DNA of 64,000 nt. It comes from Zygnema cylindricum (Eukaryota; Streptophyta; Zygnematophyceae; Zygnematales; Zygnemataceae). Every line of letters begins with the position of its first letter. Within the stretch, counting starts at the first letter, position 1. The notes beneath the pieces are model-generated. The model was given only the letters and a program-made list of their open reading frames with translations, did no database searches and was not told the DNA's origin. The translations under genes were made by a program, and so were the position numbers. Of the stretch, positions 11,184 through 23,236 are shown piece after piece. The stretch is taken from the NCBI GenBank assembly GCA_037447655.1, contig JBBHKE010001973.1:651954-715953 (forward strand), in the 5' to 3' direction.

Positions 11184-13097
11184 ATGGAAGACGCTGACGT
11201 CATCCTTCTGTCAGCGTTACGTGACATCCCCGGATGCCGGAACGTCTTGGCAGAAACTTCCAAATTAGCTGACGTCACGCCGGAGGAAATAGTGGCCGTT
11301 TGTCGTATTTGTTTGGATCAGATCAAGGGCTCTGATTCGTCGGCAAACCGGGGGAGAGGGGAGGGGGCAGAAGGAGAGGGAGAGAGAGGAGGAGGGGGAG
11401 GGAGAGAAGAGGGGGAGGAAGGAGAGAAGAGAGGAGGAGGGGGAGAGGGAGACGAGAGGGGAGAGGGAGAGAGGCTTCCTAAAGAGTCGTCGGCGAGATT
11501 TAGGATCTGCAGCGATCTGACGGTGGAGATTCAACGAGAGGGATTCAACGGAGAACTTAATTTTCGTCAGGTAAAAGGGGTTTACCGAGCTTTTTTATTT
11601 TCTCTAGTTTTTTTGTTTATTCGAATTATGTTTTTTTATTAATCATTATTTCCATTAAAAAAGGTTTTACAGATTCAGGTTTAGAGTGGTTCCAATCTGA
11701 ATCACTTTCTAGAATACAAAAAATAAAACAAAATATAATAAGAAAGCAAACGTTTACAGTTTGAACCGTTTTCAAACTTTCCTCCACCATTTTTTTTTCC
11801 TTTTTTTTTTTTCCCTTTTTTTTGTACTTCTTTCCCTTTTCTAATTCTTTTTTGTTACCTCTTTTTATTTTACCCTTTTTTTTTTACCTTTTTTTTTTGG
11901 GCAGTTTTTATATCCCACGGAAAATGACACTCGAAATCTTTTTCGTTTTTTAGTCGACAAACTTTCGGAGTCTTCCGCAAAAGGACAAAAAAGAAGGGGG
12001 TTTCAAAAAAAGAAGGGGGAGGAAAAAGAGAAGTTGAAGAATAGTGTGGATATAAATTTGGATTTAAAAAACAATATTAAAAAAGTTTTTGGGCAGCTTG
12101 TCGAAACTGACCGAAAACTTTCAAAATGGAAATTTGAAGCAAAAAAAAGCAAATTCGACCCAAATTTTGATTCTTTTGGAGGGAGAGGGAGAGGAGAGAG
12201 TGGAGGGAGAGGGGGAGGTGGGAGAGAAGGGAGGGGAGGAGAGGGGGGAGGAGGAGGAGCAGAGAGAGATTCGTTTCTTTTATCGGTTTTGGAAAAAAAT
12301 GTTTTGGGGGTAACGAATTCTTTACGGTCGGAAGAAGGAAAGTTGGTAGAATTGGGGGTAGAGGGAGAGGGAGAGGGAGAGGAAGAGGGGGGGAGAGGGA
12401 GAGAGAGAGAGGATGCTGTCATCGTCACGTGGGGGGAGATGGAGGGAGAGGAGAGGGAGAAGAAGACGAAAGAGGAGAGAGGAAACGGTTTTAGAAGAGA
12501 CAAAGATGGAGAGGGAGAGTGGGAGGGAAGAGAGGGAGAGGGAGAGGAGTCGGAAATGGAGAAAATTCAAAAAGAAATTAATTTCGTACAAGGAATCATA
12601 GAAAAGGTTTACTTTTGTCGACATCTTTTTTTTTTTTTCTGATATGATTTTGGAGTTTTTGTTTTTGTGGTTTGTTTCTTTTTTCCGTTTATTTTTTTTG
12701 TTTTATTTTAAGAATTTATTTCTTCAACCTATTTTCTTTCTCTTATTTATGTTTTCTTTATTTTTTGTTATTTGTTTCAGTTTTCCTCTTTTTTTTTTCT
12801 TTAGTCTTTCTTTTGTATTTTGTATATTTTTGTTTTTTATTTTTCATTTATTTGTTGTTTCTCCACTTTTTAGGAATCTTTGGAGATACGATTTCTAGAA
12901 GAGGAGATGGAAAATTCAAAAAAAAAAATCGAATCCGAAAAAAGTTTGATTTTGAAAAAAAGCCGAGAAAAAGTTTTTTTGGAATGGGCAGCGAAAAAGT
13001 TTTCGGAAAAAAAAGCTTCACCAGATATAGTGTTGAATATTTTAAAAGAGGAGAAAGAAGAAGAGGGGGGGAAATTGGAAAATTTAAAAAAAGAGTG
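11184..13097 (+). pseudogene. CCDC22: CCDC22 homologue, copy 1: exons 1-3 only
   Basis: Exons: 11184-11570, 11905-12606 and 12874-13097, with GT-AG borders (cag|gtaaaa; gggcag|ttt; aaag|gttt; tttag|gaa; gtg|gtaagc) and phases 0, 0 and 2. The start MEDADVILLSALRD matches the animal CCDC22 start MEEADRILIHSLRQ. Exon 1 carries the N-terminal NN-CH half with SARFRI near residue 104, and exon 2 opens with FLYPTEND, like FLYPSEPD in animals. Exon 3 starts the coiled coil (ESLEIRFLEEEMENS) and stops inside the conserved W of the QWEKHR region. CCDC22 pairs with CCDC93 and COMMD proteins in the CCC/Commander complex for endosomal cargo recycling. Low-complexity G/R/E stretches interrupt exon 1 (residues about 57-97) and exon 2. 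No matching exons 4-6 follow before the duplication ends, so this copy is truncated unless it splices across to 22827. Confidence 0.8.
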
Positions 13098-13132
13098 GTA
13101 AGCACAAAGCCTCTTTGTTTCAAATTTGAGGC

Positions 13133-13895
13133 ACACTCTCTCTCTCTCTCCCTGCCTCTCGCCCTCCTCCCTGTCCTCCCTTGTCTGCTCTCGTCTCCTA
13201 CCCTCGCCTTGCCTTCTTGCTCTCCCTATTCCTCCTCTCCCTCTCCCTCTCCCTTCTTCTGCCTTCTCCCTCTCCCTCTCCCTTTCCCTCTCCCTGTCCC
13301 TTTCCCTCTCCCTTTCCTTCCCTCCTCCCTTTCCTTCTCGTCTCTCCTCTCCCTCTTTTCCGTCTCTCTTAGAAATTCCAAAGCCAATCTTTCATCCATT
13401 TTTTTCTCTTTTGGAGAAAGGAGTTACCTCTAGCTGTAGGGCAGGGAAGGGCAGGGAAGGGCAGAGGGAGGTATGGCGGAAATTTTGAAGCCACCGGGGC
13501 CTCCCTCTTCTCCCTCCATTAAAGATCCCATCCTTAGCCACTTTCTATGTTAATATAATTCCTCCCTCCCTCCCTCCCGCTCTCTCTCTCTCTCTCTCTC
13601 TCTCCCTCTCTCCCTCCATCCCTCCCTCCCTCCCCGCCTTCCTCGCCCCCCACCTTCCCCCTCCCCCTTCCCATAGATATGAGGGATCAAGAAGGTGAAG
13701 GGAGTGCCAGCTCAGCAGCTGCTGAGGGACTAGGATTCCTTGGAAAATTTCCTCTTTTTTTCCCTGTCTCTCCCTCCCCCTGTCCCCTTCACCCTCTCCC
13801 TCTCCCTCTCCCTCTCCCTCTTCCTTTCACTCTCCCTCTCGCCTCTTCCCTCTCCCTCTCTCCCTCTCTCCCTCTCTCCTCCCCCCAAGCTGGCG
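13133..13895 (+). repeat. CT-rich low-complexity tract in intron 3, copy 1
   Basis: Long runs of (CT)n, (CCCT)n and (CCCTCT)n on the plus strand (13133-13375, 13560-13675, 13770-13890), broken by a purine island near 13440-13480. Open frames here are Ser/Leu/Pro artefacts of the repeat. Copy 2 differs mainly in the number of repeat units. Confidence 0.85.
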
Positions 13896-13945
13896 CTGGA
13901 GTGGTCCCGTCCTCTCCCTGCCGCTGGAGCCCTGCACTGGGAAAT

Positions 13946-15270
13946 ATCGGTATATTATATCGGCACATTATATTGGTACATTATATCGGTACATTATATC
14001 GGTACATTATATCGGTATATTATATTTGTATATTATATCGGCACATTATATTGGTACATTACATCGGTACATTATATCGGTACATTATATCGGTACATTA
14101 TATCGGTATTTTATATTTGTAAATAATATTGGTATATTATATCGGTAACATTTTATTAGCGGTACATTATATCGGTACATTATATCTGCACATTATATCG
14201 GTACATTATGTTGGTACATTATATCGGTACATTATATCGGTACATTATATCGGTACATTATATCAATACAGTATATCAGCACATTATATCGGTACATCAT
14301 ATCGGTTCATCATATCGGTACATTATATCGGTACATTACATCGGTACATTATATCAATACAGTATATTGGTACATTATATAGGTACATTATATCGGTACA
14401 TTATATCGGTACGATATATCAGTACATTATATCGGTGCATTATATCGGTGCATTATATCGGTACATTATATCGGTACATTTTATCAGTACATTATATCGA
14501 CACACTATATCGGTACACTATATCGGTACTTTATATCGGTACATTATATCGGTATATTATATGGGTTCATCAAATCGGTATATTAAATCGGTACATTATA
14601 TCGGTACATTATATCAGTACATTATATGGGTACATTATATCGGTATATTATATTAAATCAGTATATAAAATGGGTATACCATATATGCTGGAGTGGTCCC
14701 GTCCTCTCCCTGCCGCTGGAGCCTTGCACTGGGAAATATCGGCACATTATATCGGTATATTATATCGGTACATTATATCGGTACATTATATCGGTACAAT
14801 ATATCAGTACATTATATCGGCACATTATATCGGTACATCATATCGGTACATTATATCAGTACATTATATCGGTACATTATTTCAGTACATTATATCGGCA
14901 CATTATATCGCCATAATATATCGGTTCATCATATAGGTACATTATATCGGCGCATTATATTGTATATCGGTACATTATATCGGCACATTTTGTCTGTACA
15001 TTATATCGGTACAGTATATCGGTGCATTATATCGGCACATTATATCGTTGTATTATATCGGTACATTATATCGGTACATTATATCGGCGCTTTATATCGA
15101 TCGGTACATTATATCGGTACATTATATCGGTACATTATATCAGTACATTATATCGGCACATTATATCGGTACATTATATCGGCGCATTATATCGATCGGT
15201 ATAGTATATCGGTACATTATATCGGTACATTATATCTGTCGGTGTATTATATCGGTATACCATATATGCT
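13946..15270. repeat. 13-bp minisatellite array, copy 1
   Basis: About 1.3 kb of a 13-bp unit, cattatatcggta, with many one-base variants (c/t/a at the seventh to eleventh positions, 'cagta', 'gggta'). A cassette of about 55 bp (gctggagtggtcccgtcctc..., at 13895-13948 and again 14687-14741) and the motif ggtataccatatatgctg (14673-14690, 15252-15270) split it into two blocks. Because 13 is not a multiple of 3, a translated frame repeats every 39 bp as a 13-residue word (YIGTLYRYIISVH). This explains the long open frames on the strand without any coding function. Confidence 0.95.
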
Positions 15271-15560
15271 GTAGAGTATCGGTGCATCGGAGCATCCGTG
15301 TAGCACCAGTGTTTAATCACTAGATTAGTGTGTATCCGATGTATCGGCATATCGGTGTATCGTTGTATTGGTGTGTTTCATTTTTCAATTATTGGCGTAT
15401 TGTTGGTGTATCGGTGTATCATCAGTGCATTATCGGTGTATTGTCGTTGTATCAGTGCATCAGTGAAATTATGGTTGTATCGGTGTATTATCGGTGTATA
15501 TTCGTGTATTATCGGTGTATATCCGTACATTATCGGTGTATAATCGGTGTATGTTCTTTT
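15271..15560. repeat. Degenerate 'atcggtgtatt' array, copy 1
   Basis: Right of the 13-bp array, a looser repeat built from atcggtgtat(t) words (10-13 bp spacing) runs to the right break point of the duplication. It looks like an eroded extension of the minisatellite. The same sequence is at 22385-22674. Confidence 0.75.
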
Positions 15561-15765
15561 CTGCCGTTTTTTTGGCTCTTCTTGTTTATATTTCCTCTGG
15601 ATCTTTTCATTTCTATCATTTCTCAAACGATTTTGACAATGTTTTTTTTTTTTGTTGTTTTTCTCCTGTTATTTGTTTGTTTTTTTTTTTTTTTTGTTTT
15701 GTTTTTGGTTTCTTTTGTTTTTTGTTTCTTTGGTTTTATTTGCCTTCAGGTTTGCTTGGACTAAG

Positions 15766-16001
15766 TGGAGTTTGGGAATATAAAAAACTGTCAAGGAGTG
15801 GAAGCTATATTACAATTGTCAGATAATTGCAGTTCTCTTAAGAGCAAATACTTAAAAGTTGATCCTTATTCCAAAACAAAACTTCAATCCTTTTCTACTT
15901 TAAATAATTCCCCATCTACCAATAAAGTTCTTCGAACTATTCGTACGAAGGCCAGAAGAACCGCTAGGATTCCCAAACTTTGTACTCCAAAACCAAAATG
16001 A
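15766..16001 (+). CDS. Possible terminal exon of an unrecognised gene
   Basis: After a T-rich, intron-like stretch ending 'tgccttcag' and 'gactaag' (15751-15765), a frame of about 78 codons runs to TGA at 15999-16001. It reads EFGNIKNCQGVEAILQL..., then a basic tail KVLRTIRTKARRTARIPKL ending KPK. The composition is unlike the surrounding low-complexity DNA. The frame is not in phase with CCDC22 exon 3 (phase 2), so it is not a simple alternative CCDC22 end. I do not recognise the family. It could be the 3' exon of a different gene interrupted by the duplication, or a chance frame. Confidence 0.35.
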
Positions 16002-16635
16002 GACCAAGAAAAAGTGAACTCATAAGAATCATATATTTTTTTTGTTCTTGTTTAAACTTAATAAGAACTTCGTAGTTTTTTTTGTCACTTAACTCTTGTT
16101 GAGGGTAAAATTTTATCACTACATAGATCATTATCGGTGGGAGAATGGCAAAATTGGAGGTTTAACAGGGAATAAGGAAATAGTGAACAAATCCTTTAGA
16201 TTTGGTATCTTTTGATAGTAATTATGGGTATTTAAAGAGGTAAAATAGTGAGTAGTGAGTTCAATTTTAGGTTAGTACAACATTCATTCCTAAAGAGTAT
16301 ACATGTTTTTTGTCAGGATGAGAGAAGTTTGGTTTTTTTTGTGTGTGGTTTTATGTGTGTCCTTGGATCTCGATGCAATATATTGGTAATATGATTTCAA
16401 GAAATGAATGTGATTAACTATCTATTTTGCACAGTTGGGTATTTTTTTTACAATAAGTATGAATGTTTGGAACAATGATAAGAACTTTTTGACTTATCTT
16501 GATCGCTTTTGATAGTTTAAACAAAATTTTATATGTTTCTGGGCAATTTGATTTGTAAATGTCTACTTAGGACTCGTCAAGTGCTACAATATTCATCGAA
16601 TACAAAAACTTATCGGACTAATACCGATATCAAAT

Positions 16636-16680
<45 letters not shown>

Positions 16681-17004
16681 TCTACGGCTTTGTGTTAACA
16701 CTTTTGTTTTGATGAACAAGGATAATCTCAACAACCTTTGTGATTATTGGAAGTTTTTTTTGAAAAATTAGAGCATAAACAATGAAGCAAAGGAGTAGTT
16801 CCTAGTTGTCGAGCATTTTTAGTCCCCTATCAAATTTTCGGCTTGCTAAAAATAGTACAAGCTTATTACGGACGATTCATTATTAAATACTAAACGATGA
16901 TGCCTTATGAGTTGATGATTGTTGATGTTTTAGAAATACAATTTACACTTCAAAAAAGAAATAAGGAAAGAATGTGTCTGTGCCAGGCATCGTTGTAGAC
17001 ACAG
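16002..17004. other. Unique spacer between the duplicated copies with an AT microsatellite
   Basis: AT-rich sequence without a supported gene. A (TA)n run of about 40 bp occupies 16638-16678. The spacer is found only here and is part of what separates the two CCDC22 segments. Confidence 0.6.
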
Positions 17005-17227
17005 TACACCGTGAATCGTTATTAGTGTTAATAATTTTTTTGCCACTTTAAAACATCATTTCTCCGTACACACATTTCCTATTTTCCCATGGAGACCGCC
17101 AATCGGAAGGTGAGAATCTCGCCTTTCAATCGCAACCGTCGGATCCATAATCCGACAAGCGTGTACGGAAAAAAAAGATGTTAAAAGTGGCAAAAACATT
17201 TTAACACTAATAGCGTTACAAGGTGTA
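17005..17227. mobile_element. MITE, CTACACCG family (223 bp)
   Basis: The left arm tacaccgtgaatcgttatta (17005 onward, continuing gtgttaataa...gccacttt) and the right arm (…aaagtggcaaaaac...ttaacactaatagcgtt acaaggtgta, ending 17227) are inverse over about 45 bp with a few mismatches. It has no coding capacity. The short internal sequence includes a GC-rich block with 'cgtcggatccataatccgac'. Same end sequence as the elements at 8559 and 9352. Confidence 0.75.
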
Positions 17228-17274
17228 ATTCAAAGACAGGTGTGTATAAGCATTTTACAGCTTTACGTTCCTAA

Positions 17275-17715
17275 GGGCGTGTCCCCATGTGTTCAAGTAA
17301 GGGTTTTTTTCCGTCGTTAACATAGAAAATGGGACTTCCTACTTGAAAATATTACGCCGTACAAAAAATAGGCAACAACTCAAATACATTTTGCGTCATC
17401 TTGGAACTTGAAAGCTACGGCGATTTGGCAGTATTATCATCGCGACCCACTTCCAGCTCATCTTCACACTTGCACTGAAATCAAATCGCGACCTGCTTTT
17501 AATCAAAATACTACCCTATTGATGAATAGTTCAAAAATTGTCGCGAGTTTTGTAATCGTCTACAACCATCTCAAATTGTACCCACGTCTACAACCGTCAC
17601 ATTTTAAAGTAACTATTTCGTTTTCGAACATATGAACACTCGGAAAAATAGTACGGAGAATCTTCACTAAAAAACAAAGTAGCAAACTAAGTTACGGTTA
17701 CATGGGAACACACCC
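17275..17715. mobile_element. TIR element with GGGYGTGTYCCCATGT ends (441 bp)
   Basis: Left end gggcgtgtccccatgt at 17275; right end acatgggaacacaccc at 17700-17715. The right arm from 17530 onward is shared with copy 1 (10551-10736) as part of the 5-kb duplication, but the left arm (17275-17529) is different. The duplication break point therefore falls inside the element. Confidence 0.6.
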
Positions 17716-18162
17716 TTACATTTTCTCACAGGTCAAAGATAGTCAACGTCTTGGCCGCCATATCTCGTCACACCTGTACCATATTTGTCCTTTTGTTGTG
17801 CTTGTACGGGTTTGTACATGCTTACGTAAGCGCTTGCGCCCAACCAAAATGACGTATGCGCTTATCATTCCAACCCTAAAACTGATTCTTAAAAATATTA
17901 CAGCTGGTTAAACTGCGCGGCCGTAAAACATAACTGGAAGTCGCAAATCTCACCCGACTATTCTGAAAGGGAAACTGAACGCTCACGTCCTTTAGCGTGA
18001 CACCTGTCCCATTTTAACTCTGCCGTACAGTTTTCGATCAAATCGGAGTCGAATCCGAAATCTTTTGTCCGACTGCCACCTGTCGTTCTGTCCGTTTCTC
18101 TATCTCTCCACCCGTCGCCTCTCTCTCTCGTCGCCACGTGTTCACCTTCTTTTGCACGTGCG
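17716..18162 (+). promoter_or_regulatory. Upstream region of CCDC22 copy 2 with two G-box motifs
   Basis: Same sequence as the copy 1 upstream region, with the two CACGTG palindromes at 18135-18140 and 18155-18160, the second two bases before the ATG. No separate gene is seen in this stretch. Confidence 0.35.
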
Positions 18163-20175
18163 ATGGAAGACGCTGACGTCATCCTTCTGTCAGCGTTACG
18201 TGACATCCCCGGATGCCGGAACGTCTTGGCAGAAACTTCCAAATTAGCTGACGTCACGCCGGAGGAAATAGTGGCCGTTTGTCGTATTTGTTTGGATCAG
18301 ATCAAGGGCTCTGATTCGTCGGCAAACCGGGGGAGAGGGGAGGGGGCAGAAGGAGAGGGAGAGAGAGGAGGAGGGGGAGGGAGAGAAGAGGGGGAAGAAG
18401 GAGAGAAGAGAGGAGGAGGGGGGGGGGAGAGGGAGACGAGAGGGGGGAGAGGGAGAGAGGCTTCCTAAAGAGTCGTCGGCGAGATTTAGGATCTGCAGCG
18501 ATCTGACGGTGGAGATTCAACGAGAGGGATTCAAAGGAGAACTTAATTTTCATCAGGTAAAAGGGGTTTACCGAGCTTTTTTATTTTCTCTAGTTTTTTT
18601 TTTTTGGTTTACTTTGAATTATGTTTTTTTTTTTTTTTATTAATCATTATTTCCATTAAAAAAGGTTTTACAGATTCAGGTTTAGAGTGGTTCCAATCTG
18701 AATCACTTTCTAGAATACAAAAAAAAAAAAAAAAAAAAAAAAAACAAAATATAATAAGAAAGCAAACGTTTACAGTTTGAACCGTTTTCAAACTTTCCTC
18801 CACCATTTTTTTTTCCTTTTTTTTTTTTCCCTTTTTTTTTTTTTGTACTTCTTTCAGCTTTTTCTAATCTCTCTCTCTCTCTCCCTCTTTTTTTTTGTTA
18901 CCTCTTTTTATTTTACCCTTTTTTTTTTACCTTTTTTTTTTGGGCAGTTTTTATATCCCACGGAAAATGACACTCGAAATCTTTTTCGTTTTTTAGTCGA
19001 CAAACTTTCGGAGTCTTCCGCAAAAGGACAAAAAAGAAGGGGGTTTCAAAAAAAGAAGGGGGAGGAAAAAGAGAAGTTGAAGAATAGTGTGGATATAAAT
19101 TTGGATTTAAAAAACAATATTAAAAAAGTTTTTGGGCAGCTTGTCGAAACTGACCGAAAACTTTCAAAATGGAAATTTGAAGCAAAAAAAAGCAAATTCG
19201 ACCCAAATTTTGATTCTTTTGGAGGGAGAGGAGGGAGAGGAGAGAGTGGAGGGAGAGGGGGAGGTGGGAGAGAAGGGAGGGGAGGAGAGGGGGGAGGAGG
19301 AGGAGCAGAGAGAGATTCGTTTCTTTTATCGGTTTTGGAAAAAAATGTTTTGGGGGTAACGAATTCTTTACGGTCGGAAGAAGGAAAGTTGGTAGAATTG
19401 GGGGTAGAGGGAGAGGGAGAGGGAGAGGAAGAGGGGGGGAGAGGGAGAGAGAGAGAGGATGCTGTCATCGTCACGTGGGGGGAGATGGAGGGAGAGGAGA
19501 GGGAGAAGAAGACGAAAGAGGAGAGAGGAAACGGTTTTAGAAGAGACAAAGATGGAGAGGGAGAGTGGGAGGGAAGAGAGGGAGAGGGAGAGGAGTCGGA
19601 AATGGAGAAAATTCAAAAAGAAATTAATTTCGTACAAGGAATCATAGAAAAGGTTTACTTTTGTCGACATCTTTTTTTTTTTTTCTGATATGATTTTGGA
19701 GTTTTTGTTTTTGTGGTTTGTTTCTTTTTTCCGTTTATTTTTTTTGTTTTATTTTAAGAATTTATTTCTTCAACCTATTTTCTTTCTCTTATTTATGTTT
19801 TCTTTATTTTTTGTTATTTGTTTCAGTTTTCCTCTTTTTTTTTTCTTTAGTCTTTCTTTTGTATTTTGTATATTTTTGTTTTTTATTTTTCATTTATTTG
19901 TTGTTTCTCCACTTTTTAGGAATCTTTGGAGATACGATTTCTAGAAGAGGAGATGGAAAATTCAAAAAAAAAAATCGAATCCGAAAAAAGTTTGATTTTG
20001 AAAAAAAGCCGAGAAAAAGTTTTTTTGGAATGGGCAGCGAAAAAGTTTTCGGAAAAAAAAGCTTCACCAGATATAGTGTTGAATATTTTAAAAGAGGAGA
20101 AAGAAGAAGAGGGGGGGAAATTGGAAAATTTAAAAAAAGAGTGGTAAGCACAAAGCCTCTTTGTTTCAAATTTGA

Positions 20176-20176
<1 letters not shown>

Positions 20177-20226
<50 letters not shown>

Positions 20227-21005
20227 TGTCTCCCTGGCTCTCGCCCTCCTCCCTGTCCTCCCTTGCCTGCTCTTGTCTCCTACCCTCACCTTGCCTTCTT
20301 GCTCTCCCTCTTCCTCCTCTCCCTTCTTCTGCCTTCTCCCTCTCCCTGTCCCTTTCCCTCTCCCTTTCCTTCCCTCCTCCCTTTCCTTCTCGTCTCTCCT
20401 CTCCCTCTTTTCCGTCTCTCTTAGAAATTCCAAAGCCAATCTTTCATCCATTTTTTTCTCTTCTGGAGGAAGGAGTTACCTCTAGCTGAAGGGCAGGGAA
20501 GGGCAGGGAAGGGCAGGGAAGGGCAGAGGGAGGTATGGCGGAAATTTTGAATCCACGGGGGCCTCCCTCTTCTCCCTCCATTAAAGATCCCATCCTTAGC
20601 CACTTTCTATGTTAATATAATTCCTCCCTCCCTCCCTCCCTCCCTCCCGCTCTCTCTCTCTCTCCCTCTCTCCCTCCATCCCTCCCTCCCTCCCTCCCTC
20701 CCGCTCTCTCTCTCTCTCCCTCTCTCCCTCCATCCCTCCCTCCCTCCCCCCCTTCCTCGCCCCCCACCTTCCCCCTCCCCCTTCCCATAGATCCGAGGGG
20801 TCAAGAAGGTGAAGGGAGAGCCAGCTCAGCAGCTGCTGAGCGACTAGGATTCCTTGGAAAATTTCCTCTTTTTTTCCCTGTCTCTCCCTCCCCCTGTCCC
20901 CTTCACCCTCTCCCTCTCCCTCTCCCTCTCCCTCTTCCTTTCACTCTCCCTCTCGCCTCTTCCCTCTCCCTCTCTCCCTCTCTCCCTCTCTCCTCCCCCC
21001 AAGCT
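20177..21005 (+). repeat. CT-rich low-complexity tract in intron 3, copy 2
   Basis: Counterpart of the copy 1 tract, starting with a pure (CT)n run of about 48 bp (20177-20224), then CCCT/CTCC repeats, an aagggcaggg purine island (20490-20530), and (CCCT)n blocks at 20623-20755. No coding potential. Confidence 0.85.
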
Positions 21006-21056
21006 GGCGCTGGAGTGGTCCCGTCCTCTCCCTGCCGCTGGAGCCCTGCACTGGGA

Positions 21057-22384
21057 AATATCGGTATATTATATCGGCACATTATATTGGTACATTATAT
21101 CGGTACATTATATCGGTACATTATATCGGTATATTATATTTGTATATTATATCGGCACATTATATTGGTACATTACATCGGTACATTATATCGGTACATT
21201 ATATCGGTACATTATATCGGTATTTTATATTTGTAAATAATATTGGTATATTATATCGGTAACATTTTATTAGCGGTACATTATATCGGTACATTATATC
21301 TGCACATTATATCGGTACATTATGTTGGTACATTATATCGGTACATTATATCGGTACATTATATCGGTACATTATATCAATACAGTATATCAGCACATTA
21401 TATCGGTACATCATATCGGTTCATCATATCGGTACATTATATCGGTACATTACATCGGTACATTATATCAATACAGTATATTGGTACATTATATAGGTAC
21501 ATTATATCGGTACATTATATCGGTACGATATATCAGTACATTATATCGGTGCATTATATCGGTGCATTATATCGTTACATTATATCGGTACATTTTATCA
21601 GTACATTATATCGACACACTATATCGGTACACTATATCGGTACTTTATATCGGTACATTATATCGGTATATTATATGGGTTCATCAAATCGGTATATTAA
21701 ATCGGTACATTATATCGGTACATTATATCAGTACATTATATGGGTACATTATATCGGTATATTATATTAAATCAGTATATAAAATGGGTATACCATATAT
21801 GCTGGAGTGGTCCCGTCCTCTCCCTGCCGCTGGAGCCTTGCACTGGGAAATATCGGCACATTATATCGGTATATTATATCGGTACATTATATCGGTACAT
21901 TATATCGGTACAATATATCAGTACATTATATCGGCACATTATATCGGTACATCATATCGGTACATTATATCAGTACATTATATCGGTACATTATTTCAGT
22001 ACATTATATCGGCACATTATATCGCCATAATATATCGGTTCATCATATAGGTACATTATATCGGCGCATTATATTGTATATCGGTACATTATATCGGCAC
22101 ATTTTGTCTGTACATTATATCGGTACAGTATATCGGTGCATTATATCGGCACATTATATCGTTGTATTATATCGGTACATTATATCGGTACATTATATCG
22201 GCGCTTTATATCGATCGGTACATTATATCGGTACATTATATCGGTACATTATATCAGTACATTATATCGGCACATTATATCGGTACATTATATCGGCGCA
22301 TTATATCGATCGGTATAGTATATCGGTACATTATATCGGTACATTATATCTGTCGGTGTATTATATCGGTATACCATATATGCT
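21057..22384. repeat. 13-bp minisatellite array, copy 2
   Basis: Same array, variants and inserted cassette (21808-21855) as in copy 1. The order of unit variants is preserved and I noticed only a single-base change (tcggtacatt in copy 1 against tcgttacatt near 21573). Such conservation in a fast-mutating repeat argues for an extremely young or artefactual duplication. Confidence 0.95.
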
Positions 22385-22689
22385 GTAGAGTATCGGTGCA
22401 TCGGAGCATCCGTGTAGCACCAGTGTTTAATCACTAGATTAGTGTGTATCCGATGTATCGGCATATCGGTGTATCGTTGTATTGGTGTGTTTCATTTTTC
22501 AATTATTGGCGTATTGTTGGTGTATCGGTGTATCATCAGTGCATTATCGGTGTATTGTCGTTGTATCAGTGCATCAGTGAAATTATGGTTGTATCGGTGT
22601 ATTATCGGTGTATATTCGTGTATTATCGGTGTATATCCGTACATTATCGGTGTATAATCGGTGTATGTTCTTTTCTGCCGTTTTTTTGG

Positions 22690-22815
<126 letters not shown>

Positions 22816-23236
22816 TATGGCATAAGGGATGCGGTGCGCCAACCTTTGGAGGAGAAGTTGAAGAAAAGACAAATTTCGGCAGAAAAAGACAAAAAAGAGG
22901 ATGATGCTTCATTTAAAAAATTGCACGATTTGCGAACCGAAATTCAAAATTTGGCACTTCAGATTCGCGCCAGGTGCACTGAACCTGGTCATTTTGGGCT
23001 TTTATCAGGTTTTAAGGCGGCTTTTAGGGGGTGTATTTGGGGATGCTGAAATGGATTTTTTCAAGGTTTTTTTTTTTTTTTTCCAGGGGTTTTTTGATTT
23101 TTTTTTTAAGAGGTGTTTGAAAGGATTGTTAGGGGTTTTCGAAACAATTCTCTATGGGTTTTTTTTCGAGTTTTTTTTTTTAAATATTCTTTTTAGGCGT
23201 TTAGAAGAATTTTCAAATCAGGTGTTTATAAAAGAA

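Larger units (their letters stand above)
10551..15577. repeat. Copy 1 of a 5-kb direct duplication
   Basis: From 'ttcaaaaattgtcgcgag' at 10551 to 'tttttttggct' ending near 15577, this segment is repeated at 17530-22691. The two copies match base for base over long stretches, including a 13-bp minisatellite. I noticed only isolated substitutions (for example in the minisatellite) plus length changes in homopolymers, CT tracts and G runs. Left and right flanks of the copies differ completely, so the break points are sharp. The left break point lies within the right arm of a TIR element; the right one is at a T-rich tract. Confidence 0.9.

Noticed and set aside
11265-13136. Minus-strand Ser/Leu/Pro-rich frames opposite CCDC22
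   Set aside because: Antisense of GGGAGA tracts; no motifs and no splice context.
13946-15270. CRISPR-like array
   Set aside because: Units are 13 bp with no spacers, the sequence is eukaryotic, and there are no cas genes.
13949-15323. Long open frames rich in YIGTLYRYIISVH
   Set aside because: Direct result of the 13-bp minisatellite read in 39-bp cycles; it lies in an intron of CCDC22 and is present in both copies.
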